Below are positions 42,856 through 52,805 of a stretch of DNA of 64,000 nt, piece by piece. A program made the position numbers and the translations under genes. Source of the DNA: Parabacteroides sp. (GTDB lineage: Bacteria > Bacteroidota > Bacteroidia > Bacteroidales > Tannerellaceae). Below the pieces are notes generated by a model, which worked only from the letters and a program-made list of their open reading frames with translations, was not told where the DNA came from and made no database searches. Each line of letters begins with the position of its first letter. Position 1 is the first letter of the stretch. The stretch is taken from NCBI GenBank assembly GCA_018054455.1, contig JAGPJL010000002.1, positions 1-64,000 of the forward strand, written 5' to 3'.

Positions 42856-44118
42856 TTAAGCTCCGAAATCGTCGAACATCAACATTTCGCGTGGAACGCC
42901 TAAATTGTCTAACATTACCTTTGCAGCATTTGACATCGGACCAGGACCACACATATAGTATTCAATATCTTCCGGTGCTTCGTGATCTTTCAAATAATGA
43001 TCATGAATAACCTGATGAATAAAGCCAACATAACCAGTCCAGTTATCTTCAGGACGTGGCTCTGAAAGAGCAATATTGAACGTGAAGTTCGGGAATTCCT
43101 TCTCGATTGCACGGAAATCTTCTTCGTAGAAAATTTCATTCTTTGAACGGGCACCATACCAGTAAGTAACCTTCCGGTCTGTTGTCTTCAAAGTATTGAA
43201 CAAGTGCAACAAGTGAGAACGTAACGGAGCCATACCGGCACCACCACCAATATACAACATTTCGCGTTTTGTATCCAAAATATGGAAGTCTCCGTAAGGA
43301 CCAGACATCATTACCTTATCTCCCGGTTTAAGAGAGAAAATATAAGAAGAAGCTATACCAGGTTTAACGCCAGCTTTCCAAGTACCGGTAGCTCTATCGA
43401 ATGGAGGAGTTGCGATACGTACGTTCAGAGTAATGATATTTCCTTCTGCTGGATAGTTAGCCATAGAGTAAGCACGAATTGTTTCCTCTTCGTTCTTGCA
43501 AGTAAGCGGCCAAAGTTTAAACTTATCCCATTCAGATTTGAAACGATCATCAATTTCCATATCCGAAAACTTAATATCGTACTTCGGAATTTCTATTTGA
43601 GCGTAACTACCCGATTTGAAGTTCAGGCTCTCTCCTTCCGGCAATCTAACGATAAATTCCTTGATGAAAGAAGCAACGTTATTATTGGAAACAACTTCGC
43701 ATTCCCAAGACTTAACACCAAATACTTCTTCTGGAACATGAATCTTCATATTTTCTTTCACTTTTGTCTGACAACCCAGACGCCAGTGATCTTTAATCTG
43801 TTTGCGAGAGAAGAATCCAACTTCTGTAGGTAAAATGTTACCTCCGCCTTCTTCAACCTGACAACGACATTGTCCGCAGCTACCACTTCCACCACATGCA
43901 GAAGAAAGGAAAATACCCTGAGACTGAAGTGTGCCAAGAACAGTTCCACCGATTGGTGCATCGAACTGCTTCTCTTCGTTTACTACCACCTTCACATTTC
44001 CGGATGGTACTAATTTTGCTTTGGCGTATAACAGCGCTACTACCAGTATCAGTGTAATCAATAAGAAAACAATGGCACTGACAGCGATTGTTAGTCCGCC
44101 CGACATTAATAAAGTCAT
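42856..44118 (-). CDS. nqrF: Na+-translocating NADH:quinone reductase subunit F
   Basis: A 420-residue subunit that takes electrons from NADH. One N-terminal membrane segment (about 9-31) is followed by a [2Fe-2S] domain with cysteines at 75, 81, 84 and 116 (CGGSGSCGQC and LGCQTK), the spacing 6-3-32 of NqrF. The FAD site lies in RAYSMANYP, and the NADH domain has MLYIGGGAGMAPLRSHL and YYMCGPGPM. The C-terminal MLDNLGVPREMLMFDDFGA is typical. Last gene of nqrABCDEF, 28 bp after nqrE. Confidence 0.97.
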   Translation of the reverse strand: MTLLMSGGLTIAVSAIVFLLITLILVVALLYAKAKLVPSGNVKVVVNEEKQFDAPIGGTVLGTLQSQGIFLSSACGGSGSCGQCRCQVEEGGGNILPTEVGFFSRKQIKDHWRLGCQTKVKENMKIHVPEEVFGVKSWECEVVSNNNVASFIKEFIVRLPEGESLNFKSGSYAQIEIPKYDIKFSDMEIDDRFKSEWDKFKLWPLTCKNEEETIRAYSMANYPAEGNIITLNVRIATPPFDRATGTWKAGVKPGIASSYIFSLKPGDKVMMSGPYGDFHILDTKREMLYIGGGAGMAPLRSHLLHLFNTLKTTDRKVTYWYGARSKNEIFYEEDFRAIEKEFPNFTFNIALSEPRPEDNWTGYVGFIHQVIHDHYLKDHEAPEDIEYYMCGPGPMSNAAKVMLDNLGVPREMLMFDDFGA

Positions 44119-44146
44119 CTTAATATTTCGTTTATCGAGTTAATAC

Positions 44147-44764
44147 TTAAATCTTAATCCCTGAGAAACTCATGAAAGCAATACCCATCAACCCAGTGAT
44201 GATAAACGTGATACCCAATCCCTTCAATGGTTTTGGAACATCAGAATATTGTAGTCTTTCACGAATGGCTGCCATACCAACAATTGCCAGCATCCATCCA
44301 ATACCAGAGCCTAATCCATATACAGTTGCAACTCCTACGTTAGGAAAAGCTTTTTGTTGCATAAACAAAGAACCTCCTAAGATAGCACAGTTAACAGCGA
44401 TAAGTGGAAGGAAAATACCTAATGATGCGTGCAAAGCAGGTGCAAATTTCTCAACAACCATTTCTACTAGCTGAGTAAACGATGCGATTACCGCAATAAA
44501 GATGATGAAAGATAAGAAGCTAAGATTTATCTCGGCAAAGTCAGCACCTAACCATTTAAGTGCGCCCTCTTTCAATACATAATTTTCAAGCATATAGTTA
44601 ATCGGTAACGTACATACAAGGATAAACGTTACAGCAACGCCTAATCCTAATGCAGTCTTAACGTTTTTGGAAACAGCCAAAAATGAACACATACCTAAAT
44701 AGTATGCGAAAATCATGTTGTCTACAAAGACTGCGCGGAGAAACGTACTTATTAATTGTTCCAT
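44147..44764 (-). CDS. nqrE: Na+-translocating NADH:quinone reductase subunit E
   Basis: A 205-residue membrane subunit with six helices that, with NqrD, binds a [2Fe-2S] or Fe centre between inverted repeats. It opens STFLRAVFVDNMIFAYYLGMCSFLAVSKNV and has FLPLIAVNCAILGGSLFMQQK, the conserved cysteine of the half-membrane motif. It lies 25 bp after nqrD. Length is standard. Confidence 0.96.
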   Translation of the reverse strand: MEQLISTFLRAVFVDNMIFAYYLGMCSFLAVSKNVKTALGLGVAVTFILVCTLPINYMLENYVLKEGALKWLGADFAEINLSFLSFIIFIAVIASFTQLVEMVVEKFAPALHASLGIFLPLIAVNCAILGGSLFMQQKAFPNVGVATVYGLGSGIGWMLAIVGMAAIRERLQYSDVPKPLKGLGITFIITGLMGIAFMSFSGIKI

Positions 44765-44789
44765 TCTATTACTAATTTAAAGTTTCGAA

Positions 44790-45419
44790 TTAATTTTCTT
44801 GAAGGTTCTTGTTTCTGGAACGGTGAACCCATACTATTATTGCGACAGCAAAAATAGCCATCGGCGGTAAAATCACCAATCCATTGTTTACATAACCGAA
44901 ATCATAGAATGCTTGAGGAATCACCTTGAATCCCAATAACGTTCCTGAACCTAAAAGTTCGCGGAAGAAAGCAATAATTACAAGGATAACACCATAGCCT
45001 AATCCATTACCTAATCCATCAAGAAACGATTCCCATGGTCCGTTACCCAAAGCAAAAGCTTCCAAACGTCCCATTAAAATACAGTTTGTAATGATCAAAC
45101 CCACGAATACGGAAAGCTGTTTATTTACATCATAAGCATATGCTTTTAATATTTCGCTGACAATGGTTACCAAAGCAGCACAAACAACCAACTGTACAAT
45201 AATACGGATCCGATTAGGAATAGTATTTCTTAACAATGATATAATTACATTAGCAAAAGCAATAACTGCGGTTACAGAAACAGCCATTACCAGAGCTGGT
45301 TCCAATTTAGATGTTACAGCCAAAGCAGAACAAATACCAAGTACCTGAACGATTACAGGATTGTTTTGACTTAAAGGTCCTAACAATACCGATTTATTTT
45401 TATTAGATAATAATCCCAT
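44790..45419 (-). CDS. nqrD: Na+-translocating NADH:quinone reductase subunit D
   Basis: A 209-residue membrane subunit homologous to NqrE. The motifs NNPVIVQVLGICSALAVTSKLEPALVMA and VGLIITNCILMGRLEAFALGNGPWESFLDGLGNGLGYG match the family, including the cysteines near the centre of each half. Its C-terminal tail WVHRSRNKNLQEN is short. Spacing to nqrC is 4 bp, consistent with translational coupling. Confidence 0.96.
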   Translation of the reverse strand: MGLLSNKNKSVLLGPLSQNNPVIVQVLGICSALAVTSKLEPALVMAVSVTAVIAFANVIISLLRNTIPNRIRIIVQLVVCAALVTIVSEILKAYAYDVNKQLSVFVGLIITNCILMGRLEAFALGNGPWESFLDGLGNGLGYGVILVIIAFFRELLGSGTLLGFKVIPQAFYDFGYVNNGLVILPPMAIFAVAIIVWVHRSRNKNLQEN

Positions 45420-45423
45420 CTTT

Positions 45424-46110
45424 TTACTGTTTTTGTGAGGTTAAAAATTTTAAATAACCACTCATACTGTCAAAGATCATTTTATTAACACCCTGGCTGG
45501 TAATTGTACCCCCAGAAATTCCGTCAACATAATCCTGTCCCTCTGCAGTTTTTCCTTGCTTTACTACAGCAATTGATTTGAACTCACCACTTTCATTAAA
45601 AAGTTTCTTGTCCTGAAACTGATTACTAAAAGCAAGTTGAACAATCTCGGCTCCTAGTCCCGGGGTTTCACCTGCATGACTGAAGTCTGTTCCAAATACA
45701 GTGTTCTTATCATCATTTAGAGACATGTATCCCCAAAGAGGACCCCAAAGTCCAGTCCCTTGTAAACAAAAAATGTACTTTGTCTGACCGTCAACTGTTG
45801 CAACAAACACAGGAAATGTTTTCTTTGCGAAAGATTTTACTACATCAGCAGAAAAAGCATCCCCATCTACCTTGCTGCCGTTTTCATCAACAAGAAACGA
45901 TTCCTTAATCATTTCCTTATAGATAGTTTCTGCATTTTCAGCGGTAGCTTGTACGCGTACCGAACGAAGAATCTGTTTCATCTTATCAATGTCTTCATTC
46001 TTCTTTTGGTAGCTTCGTAGCGACTGTGAAGTAAAAGCAAGGCCAAAAGCAACAAGAATTACCATCACAGAAGCATAAACTATAGTATATATATTACCAT
46101 CTCTATTCAT
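45424..46110 (-). CDS. nqrC: Na+-translocating NADH:quinone reductase subunit C
   Basis: A 228-residue subunit with an N-terminal membrane helix (about 9-27) and a periplasmic FMN domain. The covalent FMN site appears as DGISGGTITSQGV with Thr202, a form of the S-G-(A)-T motif with Gly in place of the usual Ala. FCLQGTGLWGPLWGYMSLN and TPGLGAEI are family blocks. The FMN is attached by an ApbE-type transferase, which is not in the window. Confidence 0.95.
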   Translation of the reverse strand: MNRDGNIYTIVYASVMVILVAFGLAFTSQSLRSYQKKNEDIDKMKQILRSVRVQATAENAETIYKEMIKESFLVDENGSKVDGDAFSADVVKSFAKKTFPVFVATVDGQTKYIFCLQGTGLWGPLWGYMSLNDDKNTVFGTDFSHAGETPGLGAEIVQLAFSNQFQDKKLFNESGEFKSIAVVKQGKTAEGQDYVDGISGGTITSQGVNKMIFDSMSGYLKFLTSQKQ

Positions 46111-46129
46111 AATGTTGTTTTATTAAAGG

Positions 46130-47332
46130 TTACTTTATTGCTCGCTTCAAACGACGTTTAACATTAGATTCTATAACATAGAAATCTATAAGCGGAGCAA
46201 ATGCATTTAACAACAAAATGGCAAGCATCATTCCTTCCGGATATCCGGGGTTAAGAACACGGATAAAGATAGCCATTACACCAATAAGGAGTCCATAAAT
46301 ATATTTTCCTGTTTCGGTCCTGGCCGAAGTTACAGGATCTGTTGCCATAAAAATAGCACCAAAAGCAAAACCACCAAGTAATAAATGATCCAATGGAGAT
46401 ACATTCATTGCAGCTGTAGTACCAAATACATTAAAGAGAGCAGCCATTCCAGCACCACCAATAAATACTGAAAGCATAGTTTTCCAGCTTCCAATACCTG
46501 TGAAAATAAGGATAGCAGCACCAAGCAGGATGGCTAATGTTGATGTTTCACCGATTGATCCGGGGATAAAACCAAGAAACATATCCATGGATGAGATTGT
46601 ATTACCAAGGACATCTGTCATGTGTGCTTCCGGAGTGGTTGCTGTTGCAACTTGGCCTAGAGGAGTTGCACCTGAAAAAGCATCAACTACATTACCTGAA
46701 CCTAGACCAAAAGTATTATCTGTACGAACAAAAACTTTATCTCCTGACATTGCTGCCGGATATGCAAAGAATAAAAACGCACGGGTAACAAGTGCTACGT
46801 TGAAGATATTATAACCAGTACCTCCAAAAACTTCTTTTGCAAAAACAACAGCAAAAGCTGTAGCTACTGCGATCATCCACAGTGGAGTATCAATAGGAAC
46901 AATCATCGGAATTAAAATTCCTGATACAAGAAAACCTTCTTGAATCTCATGTCCTTTAACCTGAGCTATGGCAAATTCAATACCAAGTCCAACTACGTAT
47001 GATACTATAATTTTAGGCAGTACAGCCAGAAATCCAAATATAAATGTCATGAATAATCCAGGATCAGCACCGATAGAAAGATTGTGCTGGTATCCGATAT
47101 TATACATACCAAAAAGCAAAGCAGGTAACAAAGCGATGATGACTACCGTCATGGTACGCTTCGAATCCACACAGTCGTGTATGTGCACTCCGGATTTTGA
47201 AGTTTTGTTCGGAACGAATAAGAACGTTTCAAAACCTTCAAAAACAGAATGGAACATCGCCAGCTTTCCGCCTTCCTCAAAGTTAGGCTTAATAGTGTTG
47301 AGATAATTCCTTAACGCTTTCAATGTATTCAA
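46130..47332 (-). CDS. nqrB: Na+-translocating NADH:quinone reductase subunit B
   Basis: A 400-residue membrane subunit with about ten helices that carries covalent FMN and riboflavin and forms part of the Na+ path. The covalent FMN threonine is Thr223 in VVDAFSGATPLGQ. GFLVSGILIPMIVPIDTPLWM and GGFAFGAIFMATDPVTSARTETGKYIYG are family blocks. It lies 13 bp after nqrA. Confidence 0.96.
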   Translation of the reverse strand: MNTLKALRNYLNTIKPNFEEGGKLAMFHSVFEGFETFLFVPNKTSKSGVHIHDCVDSKRTMTVVIIALLPALLFGMYNIGYQHNLSIGADPGLFMTFIFGFLAVLPKIIVSYVVGLGIEFAIAQVKGHEIQEGFLVSGILIPMIVPIDTPLWMIAVATAFAVVFAKEVFGGTGYNIFNVALVTRAFLFFAYPAAMSGDKVFVRTDNTFGLGSGNVVDAFSGATPLGQVATATTPEAHMTDVLGNTISSMDMFLGFIPGSIGETSTLAILLGAAILIFTGIGSWKTMLSVFIGGAGMAALFNVFGTTAAMNVSPLDHLLLGGFAFGAIFMATDPVTSARTETGKYIYGLLIGVMAIFIRVLNPGYPEGMMLAILLLNAFAPLIDFYVIESNVKRRLKRAIK

Positions 47333-47345
47333 TTTTTTAATGTTA

Positions 47346-48695
47346 TTAAATCATTTCCTTGTGTAACAAATCTAATCCTTCGCGAACAATTTTTTGTAGT
47401 TCGATTTTAGATGTGTCTACAAATTCACAAAGAGCAAAATCTTCTGGTGCAACTTCATAAATTCCAAGATTTTCCATTTTATCAATATCAAAAGCAATGA
47501 TAGCCTTTAAAAGATATTCGGGAAGGATGTCCATTGGAAATACTTTGTCGTATTCATTAGACATAATCATCGCTCTTTTTCCACCTTTAATGCGGGCATC
47601 AATAACATATTCTTTATTCTTGCCTCCCAGTAACCAGGAAAAGTAGGTACGACTTGTGCTAAATTTATTTAATCCGATTGTTGCCCATCCGAAAAACTCA
47701 TCATTATCGTCTCCCTCTGGAATAACGGTAATCTGACAATCGTATGCGCCTAAGTAATCTTCTTTTGATACTTTTGTTCCAACTAAAACGTTACCGCTAA
47801 TAGTCCGGACATGGTTGTTAGACATTACTTTGTTTCCAACCAGGCTTTCAATTGTACAACCAGCAATTGCTTTAACATAACCTCTCTCTGTAGTTTCAGA
47901 GCCGGTTATAGCAATGTGTCGTGTAAAATCGGAGATACCTTTGTTAAACAAACGACCAATCAGAAGAACATCTGTTGGAAGAATTGTCCATACAACTTCG
48001 CCTTTATTAACCGGCTTTACGCTATTGATCTGTACTCCCACATTTCCTGCAGGGTGTGGCCCTTCAACCTCAATAACTTCAACACCATTAGCTCGTACAG
48101 CCGAACCTTTTTTAACGCCTAGATAAACCTTACCTGAAGTAAGTTTACTTAGAGCGTCTAAACCTGTCTGGAAATCAGATTCCTGACCTTTCAGGATAAA
48201 ATCGAAGTTTGGTGCAAGAGGTGCGGAAAAGAAGGAGGAAACAAAAATGTCGCGTGGCGAATCGGAGGGCGAAGCCACGATATCGTAAGGGCGTTGTTTA
48301 ATAAAGGGCCAGATTCCTGCTTGCAGGATTGATTCCTTTACTGCTTCTGCGTTTAAAGAAGCAACATTTTTTTTGCCGAACTCTTCATACTCATTTTGCG
48401 CTTCAGGCTTAACAATAATGCTAAGCAGTTTACGCTTTTCCCCTCGATTAACGGCTGTTACTTCACCACTAACAGGCGAAACAAACTTGATTTCCGGGCG
48501 GTTCTTGTCAATCATTAGTACAGAACCGGCTTTGACTTTATCTCCTACTTTAGCAATAACTTTTGGGGTAATACCGTTATAATGCTCGGGAACAATAGCA
48601 TAACTATCTGATTTCCCTACATTTAACAGTACTTCCGAAGCTTTACCTTTCAGTTTAATGTCTAAACCCTTTTTAATCTTTATCACATTTGCCAT
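47346..48695 (-). CDS. nqrA: Na+-translocating NADH:quinone reductase subunit A
   Basis: A 449-residue subunit that lies on the cytoplasmic side. I use the ATG at 48695 (MANVIKIKKGLDIKLKG), the standard NqrA start; the frame extends upstream to 48815 but that would add non-family residues and cross the -7 box. Blocks seen: VPEHYNGITPKVIAKVGDKVKAG, GEKRKLLSIIVK, KQRPYDIVASPSDSPRDIFVSSF, EGPHPAGNVGVQI. First gene of nqrABCDEF. Confidence 0.96.
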   Translation of the reverse strand: MANVIKIKKGLDIKLKGKASEVLLNVGKSDSYAIVPEHYNGITPKVIAKVGDKVKAGSVLMIDKNRPEIKFVSPVSGEVTAVNRGEKRKLLSIIVKPEAQNEYEEFGKKNVASLNAEAVKESILQAGIWPFIKQRPYDIVASPSDSPRDIFVSSFFSAPLAPNFDFILKGQESDFQTGLDALSKLTSGKVYLGVKKGSAVRANGVEVIEVEGPHPAGNVGVQINSVKPVNKGEVVWTILPTDVLLIGRLFNKGISDFTRHIAITGSETTERGYVKAIAGCTIESLVGNKVMSNNHVRTISGNVLVGTKVSKEDYLGAYDCQITVIPEGDDNDEFFGWATIGLNKFSTSRTYFSWLLGGKNKEYVIDARIKGGKRAMIMSNEYDKVFPMDILPEYLLKAIIAFDIDKMENLGIYEVAPEDFALCEFVDTSKIELQKIVREGLDLLHKEMI

Positions 48696-48729
48696 GATAT
48701 AAGTAAAATTGTTTATATGTAATTTCCCG

Positions 48730-48737
48730 CAAAAGTA
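48730..48737 (-). promoter_or_regulatory. Putative -7 box for the nqr operon
   Basis: Minus strand TACTTTTG, 34 bp upstream of the nqrA ATG. No -33 TTG at the expected place. Confidence 0.45.
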
Positions 48738-48794
48738 TAAATTTTTTTTATGCTTTATAGCAGGAAAGTTGAAATAAATAGAGAAATAATTCCA

Positions 48795-48802
48795 TAATTT
48801 TG
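48795..48802 (+). promoter_or_regulatory. Putative -7 box for the DUF5103 gene
   Basis: TAATTTTG matches TAnnTTTG, 48 bp upstream of the ATG; a TTG at 48769-48771 leaves a 23-bp spacer, slightly long. Divergent from the nqr promoter in a 155-bp gap. Confidence 0.4.
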
Positions 48803-48850
48803 CACCCAGATACAAAGGAACCCTAAGGTTTCTTTTAAACGAGAAATAAA

Positions 48851-50107
48851 ATGAAACGATTTAACTTATTTGTTCTTGCCTTTGTTTTTTTATTCGTATC
48901 TGTTAATGCCCAGGAATCTTTTTGTACGGAGATTAAACATAAACAAATAAAGACTTTACAAGTTAAAGTCCAAGGCGAAATGTTTTCGGCACCGATTATT
49001 GATTTGAACGGACGTAAAGTTATTGAGATTAATTTTGACGCATTAAGTCATGGATTCGGAAGATATGCATATACCATTACGCATTGTAATGCAGACTGGA
49101 CACCTTCTTCGTTGTCTGCTTTAGAATTTATGCGCGGCTTTCAGAATCTATCCATCGATGATTTTGCGAACTCCCTCAATACAACAACGTTTTATACAAA
49201 CTATCGGCTTTTATTGCCAAACAATGACATTCGGTTTAAGGTGTCTGGAAATTATGTTGTAAAAGTCTACAATGAAGATAATCCGAAAGAAATAGTATTT
49301 ACAGCTTGTTTTTCGGTGCAAGATCCTCGTTTGAATCTTACGGCTAATGTAAGCACAAATACCGATATTGATATCAATAAAGTACACCAGCAGTTAAGAT
49401 TTGAGATTGATTATCGAAATTACGAAATTACATCTCCGCAAACAGACCTAAAGGTTTATGTTATTCAGAATAACAGGTTGGATAATATGGTGACAAACAT
49501 ACAGCCGCTTAGAATTACAAACGATAAGATTATTTACGAATTTAACCGGGATTTAATATTTAAAGCGGGGAATGAATATCGTAGAATCGAGTTTCTCAGC
49601 AACAAGTACAATGGAATGGGTGTACAACGAATTCAGTACCACAGGCCTTTTTACCATGTAGATCTTTTTCCTGATAGATTACGTACTAACAAGCCTTATC
49701 TATATGATCAAGATCAAAACGGACATTTTGTAATCAGGAGTAGTCAGGCGGAAGATCCAGATACAGAAGCCGATTATTACATAGTCCACTTTGCACTCGA
49801 ATCCGGTTTATTAGAAAATGGGAATGTTTATTTGTTGGGGAGTATATTCAATAATGTTCCGAACGAGAATAGCAAAATGGAATACAATGAAGATGCAAAG
49901 CAATATGAAAAATCGGTATTGATGAAGCAAGGAACTTATAACTATCAATATATGTTTGTTCGGGATGGAGAACAAAAAGGAGATACCTCTCCTATTGAAG
50001 GTAATTTTAGCCAATCTTCGAATGAATATCGCATAATGGTATATCATCGTCCATTCGGTGCAAAATACGACCAACTAGTAGGTGTAACAAATATAACTAT
50101 TCCTTAA
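48851..50107 (+). CDS. DUF5103 exported protein
   Basis: A 418-residue protein with a signal peptide (cleavage near SVNAQESF) and a mostly beta-sheet body. It matches the DUF5103 family of Bacteroidetes: SHGFGRYAYTITHCNADWTPSSLSALEFMRGFQNL, VSGNYVVKVYNEDNPKEIVFTACFSVQDP and GNEYRRIEFLSNKYNGMGVQRIQYHRPFYHVDL are characteristic. The C-terminal third carries an additional beta-sandwich. It is presumably located in the periplasm or at the outer membrane. No function is established; the gene stands alone between two divergent or convergent operons. Confidence 0.85.
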   Translation: MKRFNLFVLAFVFLFVSVNAQESFCTEIKHKQIKTLQVKVQGEMFSAPIIDLNGRKVIEINFDALSHGFGRYAYTITHCNADWTPSSLSALEFMRGFQNLSIDDFANSLNTTTFYTNYRLLLPNNDIRFKVSGNYVVKVYNEDNPKEIVFTACFSVQDPRLNLTANVSTNTDIDINKVHQQLRFEIDYRNYEITSPQTDLKVYVIQNNRLDNMVTNIQPLRITNDKIIYEFNRDLIFKAGNEYRRIEFLSNKYNGMGVQRIQYHRPFYHVDLFPDRLRTNKPYLYDQDQNGHFVIRSSQAEDPDTEADYYIVHFALESGLLENGNVYLLGSIFNNVPNENSKMEYNEDAKQYEKSVLMKQGTYNYQYMFVRDGEQKGDTSPIEGNFSQSSNEYRIMVYHRPFGAKYDQLVGVTNITIP

Positions 50108-50138
50108 ATAGATTTATAAATTACCTATTCATGTTATA

Positions 50139-50172
50139 AAAAAAGGGTACGCTTATTTTAGCGTACCCTTTT
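50139..50172. terminator. Bidirectional terminator between DUF5103 and gltA
   Basis: AAAAAGGGTACGCT (50139-50152) pairs perfectly with AGCGTACCCTTTTT (50159-50172) around a 6-nt loop. A- and T-runs on the two sides serve both convergent genes. Confidence 0.9.
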
Positions 50173-50177
50173 TAATT

Positions 50178-51530
50178 TCAAATTCTTTCGTTGATAGGAA
50201 TATAAGCTCTTTCTTCTAACACATTTTTATAAGCCGGACGTATAATACGTTTCCCTTCAAAATTAAGTTCTTCAATTCGATGAGCAGTCCATCCTACTAT
50301 ACGAGACATAGCAAACAGCGGTGTGTAAATCTCTTGTGGTAAACCAATCATTTCGTAAACAAACCCTGAATAGAAATCCACGTTGGACGAAACACGTTTA
50401 CCCGATTTATTTCCTTTGAAATTAGAGAATGTTTCGATTGCCCTGTCCTCAAGTAATTCAAGAAAAGCAAATTCTTCTTCCCGTCCCTTTTCTTTTGCTA
50501 AGTCTCTTGCAAGTTCTTTTAATAATAAAGCACGAGGGTCTGAAATTGTATATACTGCATGACCAATACCATATATAAGTCCTGATTTATCATACACCTC
50601 TTTGCGAAGCATACAGTTATAGTATTTATCAATTTCCTTCACACTTTTCCAGTCACTTATATTTTCTTTAAGGTGGTTAAACATATCTACTACCTGTAAA
50701 TTCGCACCTCCATGAAGCGGACCTTTAAGAGAGCCAATGCCAGCAGCTATAGAAGAATATGTATCCGTACCTGTAGAGCTGGTAACCCGAACCGTAAATG
50801 TAGAATTGTTACCTCCACCGTGTTCAGCTTGCAGAACAAGCAATAAATCCAGTGTCCGCGCTTCTAGTTCCGTGTAATCTTTCTTAAGCATAAACAAGAA
50901 ATTTTCTGCAATCGATAGATTTTCTTTCGGGTGACGGATATGTAATGATCTTCCTTGAGTACTGTGTCTTAATATGTTGTATGCGTAGGCAATAATTGTC
51001 GGGAACTTTGATATAAGCTCAATAGATTGACGCACAAGATTATCACGGGAAGTGTCATCTGGATTAGGATCAAACGTATACATTTCCAATACACTACGGG
51101 CCAGAATGTTCATGATATTAAGACCTTCCAGATCCAGAATATTCATGGTGGTTTTCTGTTCTAGCGGCATATTTTCATTAATAAGTTCCCGGAAAGCATC
51201 CAACTCTTCTTTGTCTGGCAGATTTCCGGAAAGTAACAAATAAGCAACTTCTTCGAAGCCAAAACGTTTATCTGCGATTAATCCATGAACAATATCCTCT
51301 ACATCAAGCCCCCTATAAAACAATTTACCTGGTATCGCTTTTAAACCACCCTCTGGCAAACGTTCGTAACCAACAACATTGCCAATCTTAGTAAGTCCTA
51401 CAAGCACACCTGTTCCATCCTCGTTGCGTAATCCCCGTTTTACATCATATTTAGAAAACAATTCGTTTTCAATTTTACAGGACGACTTAATTGTTTCTGA
51501 AAGCTTGTAAATAATATATTCCTTTTTCAT
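50178..51530 (-). CDS. gltA: Citrate synthase
   Basis: A 450-residue citrate synthase that joins oxaloacetate and acetyl-CoA. The active-site regions are AEHGGGNNSTFTVRV, GPLHGGANLQVVDM and IYGIGHAVYTISDPRALLLKELA, with the histidines of these blocks and the later Asp/Arg region FSNFKGNKSGKRVSSNVDFYSGFVYEMIGLP. It has an N-terminal extension like that of other Bacteroidales forms. Last gene of acn-icd-gltA, 3 bp after icd. Confidence 0.95.
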   Translation of the reverse strand: MKKEYIIYKLSETIKSSCKIENELFSKYDVKRGLRNEDGTGVLVGLTKIGNVVGYERLPEGGLKAIPGKLFYRGLDVEDIVHGLIADKRFGFEEVAYLLLSGNLPDKEELDAFRELINENMPLEQKTTMNILDLEGLNIMNILARSVLEMYTFDPNPDDTSRDNLVRQSIELISKFPTIIAYAYNILRHSTQGRSLHIRHPKENLSIAENFLFMLKKDYTELEARTLDLLLVLQAEHGGGNNSTFTVRVTSSTGTDTYSSIAAGIGSLKGPLHGGANLQVVDMFNHLKENISDWKSVKEIDKYYNCMLRKEVYDKSGLIYGIGHAVYTISDPRALLLKELARDLAKEKGREEEFAFLELLEDRAIETFSNFKGNKSGKRVSSNVDFYSGFVYEMIGLPQEIYTPLFAMSRIVGWTAHRIEELNFEGKRIIRPAYKNVLEERAYIPINERI

Positions 51531-51533
51531 GAG

Positions 51534-52799
51534 TCACTTATTTATTATATTGTTAATACTATCGCGAAATTCGGTTGTAGAGAGAGTTTTTCCGTTATTC
51601 ATAAAACGAGCTAAATCAGGAGTTGCCTCTCCCCTTTCAAAGGAAGATTCCATGGCGTCGACAATCAGTTTTGCAGCCTCGTTCCATCCCAGATACTCAA
51701 GCAACATGACGGATGATAAAAGTAAAGAAGATGGATTCACTACATTTTTACCTGCAATACCTGGTGCTGTACCATGAGTTGCCTCAAAGATGGCATGTCC
51801 GCTAATGTAATTTATATTTGCTCCGGGTGCAATTCCAATCCCTCCTACCATGGCCGCCAACTGATCAGATATATAATCCCCATTAAGGTTCAGAGTAGCA
51901 ATAACCGAATATTCTTCCGGAATAAGTAACGTGTTCTGTAAGAACGCATCAGCTATAACATCCTTAATGATAACTTTTCCTTCTTTTATTGCATTTTCAA
52001 TGGCTTTTTCAGCTGCTGACTCACCTTGGCCTTTTTTGATGGCCTCATACTGAAGCATCGAAAAGGTTTGATCTGCAAATTCATTTTCTGCAACAGCATA
52101 CCCCCATAATTTAAATCCTCCCTCAGTAAACTTCATAATATTGCCTTTATGAACCAGAGTTACACTTGGCAGGTGGTTGGTAACGGCAAACTCTATAGCC
52201 GACCGAACCAAACGTTGTGTACCTTCTATTGATACTGGCTTTACTCCAAAAGATGAGCTTTCGGGAAAACGAATCTTCTTTACTCCCATTTCTTCTGTTA
52301 AGAATTTCAGAAATTTGGCAGCTTCAGGCGTACCCTGCTGCCATTCGATGCCAGCATAGATATCCTCCGTATTCTCACGGAAAATAAACATATCCACCTT
52401 TTGCGGTTCTTTTATTGGAGATACAACTCCTTTAAACCATCGGACCGGGCGCAAACAGACATAGAGGTCTAGTTCTTGTCTCAGAGCTACGTTCAACGAA
52501 CGTATTCCTCCTCCAATTGGTGTAGTTAGCGGACCTTTTATTCCAACCAGGTAATCTCTGAATGCCTGCATTGTTTCCTCAGGCAGCCAACTCCCAGTTG
52601 CATTAAATGCTTTTTCTCCGGCAAGTACCTCTTTCCAAAGTATTTCCCTTTTTTCTTTATAAGCCTTTTTTACTGCTGTATTTACAATGGACTGACAAGC
52701 GGGTGTTATTTCTGCCCCAACACCATCCCCCTCAATAAAAGGAATAATCACCTGATCCGGCACAACGAGTCTGTCGTTTTGTTTCGTAATCTTATTCAT
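51534..52799 (-). CDS. icd: NADP-dependent isocitrate dehydrogenase
   Basis: A 421-residue enzyme converting isocitrate to 2-oxoglutarate. It resembles the E. coli Icd type: [21 protein letters not shown], the substrate serine loop [56 protein letters not shown] and [21 protein letters not shown]. The NADP preference is inferred from family resemblance. It lies between acn (6 bp) and gltA (3 bp). Confidence 0.95.
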   Translation of the reverse strand: MNKITKQNDRLVVPDQVIIPFIEGDGVGAEITPACQSIVNTAVKKAYKEKREILWKEVLAGEKAFNATGSWLPEETMQAFRDYLVGIKGPLTTPIGGGIRSLNVALRQELDLYVCLRPVRWFKGVVSPIKEPQKVDMFIFRENTEDIYAGIEWQQGTPEAAKFLKFLTEEMGVKKIRFPESSSFGVKPVSIEGTQRLVRSAIEFAVTNHLPSVTLVHKGNIMKFTEGGFKLWGYAVAENEFADQTFSMLQYEAIKKGQGESAAEKAIENAIKEGKVIIKDVIADAFLQNTLLIPEEYSVIATLNLNGDYISDQLAAMVGGIGIAPGANINYISGHAIFEATHGTAPGIAGKNVVNPSSLLLSSVMLLEYLGWNEAAKLIVDAMESSFERGEATPDLARFMNNGKTLSTTEFRDSINNIINK

Positions 52800-52805
52800 T
52801 GTCTA

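Noticed and set aside
43282..43833. 183-residue plus-strand frame inside nqrF
   Set aside because: It lies antisense to a strongly recognised gene and has no domain or hydrophobic signal of its own; a coding shadow.
48696..48815. N-terminal extension of NqrA
   Set aside because: The extra residues are not typical of NqrA and overlap the -7 box at 48730-48737; the start MANVIKIKKGLDIKL is the family start.
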